A DNA stretch of 18,390 bases from SCGC-AAA076-P13 sp964276235. Its GTDB lineage: Bacteria; Pseudomonadota; Gammaproteobacteria; Magnimaribacterales; D2472. Both the position numbers and the translations under genes were made by a program. The stretch covers positions 1-18,390 of the forward strand of contig CAXYEK010000003.1 in assembly GCA_964276235.1 (NCBI GenBank), written 5' to 3'. Shown piece after piece: positions 15,066 through 18,390 of the stretch. How positions within the stretch are numbered: the stretch's first letter is position 1; the number at the start of each line of letters is the position of its first letter. The notes below the pieces were generated by a model. It made no database searches, was not told the DNA's origin, and was given only the letters and a program-made list of their open reading frames with translations.

Positions 15066-15404
15066 ATGACTCAATGTAATCCTCCAGTAGTAAATGCTTT
15101 AAAGCTAATAGGCGGTAAATGGAAAATTGCCATTATTTATAATCTAAAGGACGGTCCTCTAAGATTTGGCGAGTTGAAAAGAATTCTTTCGCCTGTTACT
15201 CAACAAATGTTAACCAAGCAACTAAGAGAAATGGAAAGAGATCTCATGATCGATCGAAAGGTCTTTGAAGTAGTCCCCCCTAAAGTTGAATACTCACTTA
15301 CTGACTTTGGAAGATCTTTTAAGCCAGTGCTCAATTCTTTGTGTAAGTGGAGTTCAGAATATCAAGAGCTCATGCAAAAGATTTCTAACGAGGATGTTGC
15401 TTAG
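15066..15404 (+). CDS. HxlR-family winged-helix transcriptional regulator
   Basis: 112 residues, full length for the family (PF01638). Blocks: NALKLIGGKWKIAIIYNLKDGPLRFGELKR (10-39), the recognition helix region VTQQMLTKQLREMERDLMI (44-62), the wing VFEVVPPKVEYSLTDFGRS (66-84), and a C-terminal dimer helix. Cys4 (MTQCNPP) is at the position of the conserved N-terminal cysteine that senses quinones or electrophiles in YodB and related HxlR proteins. The divergent neighbour is a quinone-oxidoreductase-like gene, as in known QorR/qor-type pairs. I therefore infer a thiol-based, probably autorepressing regulator of 13829-14965 and perhaps the hydroxylase. No clear ribosome binding site precedes the ATG. 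Its 3' end converges on the methyltransferase gene with a 17-base spacer. Confidence 0.92.
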   Translation: MTQCNPPVVNALKLIGGKWKIAIIYNLKDGPLRFGELKRILSPVTQQMLTKQLREMERDLMIDRKVFEVVPPKVEYSLTDFGRSFKPVLNSLCKWSSEYQELMQKISNEDVA

Positions 15405-15421
15405 AAAATTTTGAAAGGTAT

Positions 15422-16051
15422 TTATTTTATTCCGGTTAGAACTAAGGTTCCCGCCCAGTCAGAACTTTTATTTGAGCGCCAGCTTTTAACTTTTGATAAT
15501 CCAGCATCTTTAAACATTTGAAGCCATTCTGCTTCTTTTAGCATAAGCATACGAGTACCTACTTTTTCCTCCCAAGAATGAGATTCTGTATTTTCATGAT
15601 AAAGATCTATTCCTGCGATGAGTCTTCCACCTGCATTAAGCCAGCTATCAGTAATTTTTTTTACAATGTCTTTAGGATTCTTTAAATAGTAAAGGACTTC
15701 CATGGAGTGGATCGCATCGAATTTTTCAAATGAATTATATGAATCAATATCAGCAAGAATATATTCACCATCTCCACCATTAGATTCAGCATTAACAATC
15801 ATTTGTTTTGCTCCATCAATTCCAACTGCTCTATTACATAATGGATTTTTCAGAACATCGCGAACTACCCATCCGTTCCCACAGCCTAGGTCTAAAAAGC
15901 TAAATTTTTTATCAAGCTCTTTTCTTTCCTCAATTACAAAACTTAACATTTCACTGACAGAAACAGCATGTCCTTTTGCCATACCGATATCTCTTCCCTT
16001 TTCTGCCCACTCTCCAAAGACATCAGTAGCTTGTCTCATATTAGTTCTCAT
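15422..16051 (-). CDS. Class I SAM-dependent methyltransferase
   Basis: 209 residues with a Rossmann methyltransferase domain. Motif I is LDLGCGNG at 53-60, followed by VGIDGAKQMI (76-85), the adenine-side segment ILADIDSY, and SMEVLYYLKNP as the post-motif helix. The C-terminal part (EAEWLQMFKDAGL) is the usual substrate-side lid helix region of Methyltransf_11/25 enzymes. Substrate unknown. Starts 4 bases after the stop of the MFS gene, so it is co-transcribed with it. Ribosome binding is weak for both possible starts (Met1 and Met5). Confidence 0.88.
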   Translation of the reverse strand: MRTNMRQATDVFGEWAEKGRDIGMAKGHAVSVSEMLSFVIEERKELDKKFSFLDLGCGNGWVVRDVLKNPLCNRAVGIDGAKQMIVNAESNGGDGEYILADIDSYNSFEKFDAIHSMEVLYYLKNPKDIVKKITDSWLNAGGRLIAGIDLYHENTESHSWEEKVGTRMLMLKEAEWLQMFKDAGLSKVKSWRSNKSSDWAGTLVLTGIK

Positions 16052-16055
16052 TTAA

Positions 16056-17379
16056 TTAGCTGTTTGCAGACATCTCAAGATTACGTCTTTCTGCTTCTTT
16101 CCAGTCTTTTGGTAAAACCCGTGCAACTATCAAAAAGCTAATAATGGAAGGGATAAACAATAGAGAAGTGACTGTCATAGCATAACGTATTGCCTCTACC
16201 TCACCGTGATTTTCTTTAAACACATCTATTAGCCAGCCTGAAAAAGTAGGTCCGCCCCCTAATGCAATCATATTCAGAATAAAGAAAAATAGAGCTGTGG
16301 ACATGGCTCGCATATTTATAGGTGCCAAGGTCTGAGCAATTGCAAAACTCGGTCCTAGGTATACACCCATAAAAAGTAAAAACAAAGTAGTGAAAACAAG
16401 ATTCATTTCAATTGAAGTTGACCACCAAGCTGCAAGTCCAATTGGCAGGCAAAGGGCAATTGATATTGCTGGTAACCATCCATATGCACGTATATCTTTT
16501 TTACCCCATTTATCTGCCAGTCTAGCTCCAAAAAAAGCTCCTCCAGCATATGTTGTTCCATTAACAATTCCTAAAATAATTACTAAGGTCTGAAAGTCAT
16601 AGCTAGGGTCTAAGGTAACTAAGTACTTGGTATGAAATGCTGATTTTGAATATGATACAAAGGATCCAAAAGCTATACCAAAGCACATAGCCCACCACGC
16701 AGGAATTTTCATAAGAGTTTTGAGTGACTCCCTAAAAGGTGGTTTCTTAATCTCAGTTTGATTATCAAATTCCATTGCGCCTCGAACAGGCTCTCGCAAC
16801 ACTAATTTTACTAAAAGAGCCAAAGCGATTCCTGTTAGCCCAAGGAAAATAAAAATTCGTCTCCAATTAACGTCTTCACCTGAAGATCCCATAAGCATCG
16901 CTGTTGCAAAATAAGCTGCCATAATACCTAAGAGGGATACCCATTGAATAAACACCTAGGGCACTTGCTCTTTCTTCTTTAGGGTACATGTCAGAGATGA
17001 TTGAATGTGATGGAGGGCTTCCTCCGGCCTCACCAATACCTACTCCCATTCGTGCAATTCCGATTTGAATGAAATTACCTGCTAAACCAGTTAAAGCCGT
17101 AAATCCACTCCATGTAGCCAATGCGATTGATAGTATATTTACTCGATTGTATCGATCAGCCAACCAAGCTATAGGAATGGCAACCAAGGTATAAAAAATT
17201 GCAAATGCCAATCCAATTAATAGACCTAGCTCTGAATTAGTCAGTCCTAAATCTTTTTGAATGAAAGGGGCCAGAATACCAACAATTTGTCGATCAATAA
17301 AATTAAATCCATAGACTACTGTAAGCAGGATTAATGCAAAGGTACGATAGTTTTTACTTGGTGTTTTTTGATTATTCAT
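16056..17379 (-). pseudogene. Spinster-like MFS transporter, split by a one-base frameshift
   Basis: The first frame (17379 down) reads a normal MFS N-terminal half: FNFIDRQIVGILAPFIQKDL near 25-44, motif A-like AWLADRYNRVNIL at 71-83, ARMGVGIGEAGGSPPS at 109-124 and GVYSMGIPL at 142-150. It then runs into unrelated residues (RYYGSLFCN) and stops near 16876. The second half resumes in another frame exactly there as LGIMAAYFATAML and continues through about seven more helices (DKWGKKDIRAYGW, GPSFAIAQTLAPINMRA, FSGWLIDVF) to the stop at 16056. One extra base at about 16928-16933 explains it. The total is 1324 bases, one over a multiple of three. Corrected length is about 440 residues, normal for the family, which exports varied small organic molecules. 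It lies between an exported esterase and a methyltransferase on the same strand. Confidence 0.88.
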
Positions 17380-17423
17380 AGATTTATTCTAACGTGCCTG
17401 ACACCTTAGAGACAGCATAAGTT

Positions 17424-18380
17424 TTACTCTTCTACTAAGTGCAGCACTATATCTTTGAATCTCTCTCCAAAGAATTTAGCATCGTGAGCGTGACCTTCAA
17501 AAACTTCATATTTATAACTTATTCCTTTTGCATCTAATATTTCATTTACTCTTTTTTGTGGCTCTGGATAAAAGCTATCAAGCCCCTCACTCCCATGATC
17601 AAAATAAATTCTGATTCCTTCTAATTTTTTTGCATTGTTTTCGACATATTTAATTACGCCCTCTGTGGAAACGGTATCACCAAATGTCTTATTTTCTTCT
17701 GAGTCTAGGTTTAATAGGCGTAAAAAGTATACAGAAGGCTTAATGCCAATCCAGTGGGTTGATATACAGCCTACAAAGCCAAATAAGTTTGGGTTTTCAA
17801 TCACCGTATTTAATGCAGAGAGGCTCCCCATACTTGCACCAATTATTCCTAAATTAGTTTTATCCAGAGTAGTATTAAATTTATTTTCTAAAACCGGGAT
17901 TAGGGTTTTTACAATAAAATTTGGGTGATCGAATTCTTTTTTTCCAATAAGAGACTTATAAAGTTTCTTTTTCATACCATCTTCAAAATACTCAATCGTT
18001 TCATTGGGAAAGTATTCAGAAAATCTTCGCGATTCATTGAAAATCTGAGTCGTCTCTCTTTTTGCACTATCAATAGTGATAATAATTATATTGCTGCCTT
18101 CGTAACCTTGCTCTTTAATCTTCAGAAAACCTTTATCAATATTCCAGGCTTTATCATTATAAGAATCAGCTCCGTCAAATAGCTCTTCTCCATCATTCAT
18201 AATAATGAACTTCGTTTTCTCATCTATGATCTTGCTAAAAGGGTAATAAACTTGAATTCTTCTTTCGTAGGATTGATTTGATTCTAAAGAGAACTCCTCG
18301 ATACTGCCAATTGATAAATTGGAACTAATAGTTGCAGAGAAGAACATTAATATTAAAAATGATATTTTTTGAAATTTCAT
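17424..18380 (-). CDS. Exported alpha/beta hydrolase, esterase D-like family
   Basis: 318 residues. Residues 1-20 form a signal peptide (LILMFFSATISS). The rest is an alpha/beta hydrolase of the putative-esterase group (PF00756): early strand FIIMNDGEELFDG (58-70), nucleophile elbow GASMG at 181-185 with Ser183, an acidic segment YFDHGSEGLD at 259-268, and His299 in GHAHDAKFF near the end as the likely catalytic histidine. Family members include enterochelin esterase, S-formylglutathione hydrolase and mycolyltransferase-like enzymes. A periplasmic esterase acting on an imported or wall-derived ester is the cautious reading. First gene seen in a minus-strand run with the MFS transporter 44 bases downstream (17380-17423, no hairpin seen). 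Only 10 bases of upstream sequence are in the window, so promoter and ribosome binding site cannot be judged. Confidence 0.85.
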   Translation of the reverse strand: MKFQKISFLILMFFSATISSNLSIGSIEEFSLESNQSYERRIQVYYPFSKIIDEKTKFIIMNDGEELFDGADSYNDKAWNIDKGFLKIKEQGYEGSNIIIITIDSAKRETTQIFNESRRFSEYFPNETIEYFEDGMKKKLYKSLIGKKEFDHPNFIVKTLIPVLENKFNTTLDKTNLGIIGASMGSLSALNTVIENPNLFGFVGCISTHWIGIKPSVYFLRLLNLDSEENKTFGDTVSTEGVIKYVENNAKKLEGIRIYFDHGSEGLDSFYPEPQKRVNEILDAKGISYKYEVFEGHAHDAKFFGERFKDIVLHLVEE

Positions 18381-18390
18381 GTTTTTTCAT

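Noticed and set aside
16876..16955. Two separate overlapping MFS genes
   Set aside because: Neither half is a complete transporter, the sequences join exactly at GIPL/GIMAAY, and the second 'start' (a GTG in frame MFIQWV) is only the out-of-frame reading of the first half.

Overview
The window is AT-rich, gene-dense DNA with very short or negative spacers between genes. It most resembles a streamlined marine gammaproteobacterium of the SAR86 type. That placement is an inference from composition, gene packing and gene content: a TonB-dependent receptor, CaiB/BaiF CoA-transferase, nitroreductase, SDR, spinster-like MFS and several small catabolic or detoxifying enzymes. No rRNA, tRNA, CRISPR array, insertion sequence, integrase or phage gene was seen. 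No gap without a gene reaches 300 bases.

Layout. (a) 1-109 is the last codons of a membrane-protein gene on the + strand. (b) 141-3716 is a four-gene minus-strand cluster, read right to left: membrane-anchored or exported serine hydrolase, cupin, exported DUF2891 protein, SDR. The first three genes overlap. (c) 3739-6179 holds a DoxX-like membrane protein (+), a zinc-ribbon methyltransferase (-) and a PIF1/RecD-like helicase (+). (d) 6176-6714 is a minus-strand pair: a DUF952 gene broken by one extra base, then a 57-residue membrane protein with its own ribosome binding site. (e) 6851-9211 holds a nitroreductase (+), an SRPBCC protein (-) and a class III CoA-transferase (+). (f) 9206-12844 holds an exported methyltransferase-like protein and a 906-residue TonB-dependent receptor, both minus, with a clear intrinsic terminator between them. 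(g) 12959-15404 is a likely redox or electrophile-responsive unit: an HxlR regulator with an N-terminal cysteine, divergent from a quinone-oxidoreductase-like MDR protein that is followed by a membrane fatty-acid hydroxylase/sterol-desaturase family protein. (h) 15422-18380 is a minus-strand run of an exported esterase, an MFS transporter split by one extra base, and a SAM methyltransferase.

How they may work together. The best regulatory story is unit (g). The HxlR protein probably controls the divergent oxidoreductase, and direct repeats lie between the two genes. A 14-bp perfect palindrome sits at the start of the hydroxylase gene. The (b) cluster looks like a co-translated hydrolytic/oxidative module with no known substrate. 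Two independent single-base frameshifts (about 6508-6511 and about 16928-16933) interrupt otherwise well-conserved genes, so assembly error has to be weighed against real gene decay. I see no obviously new multi-gene system such as a defence island or biosynthetic cluster. The strongest leads are the redox unit, the small membrane gene and the overlapping cluster at 141-3716.
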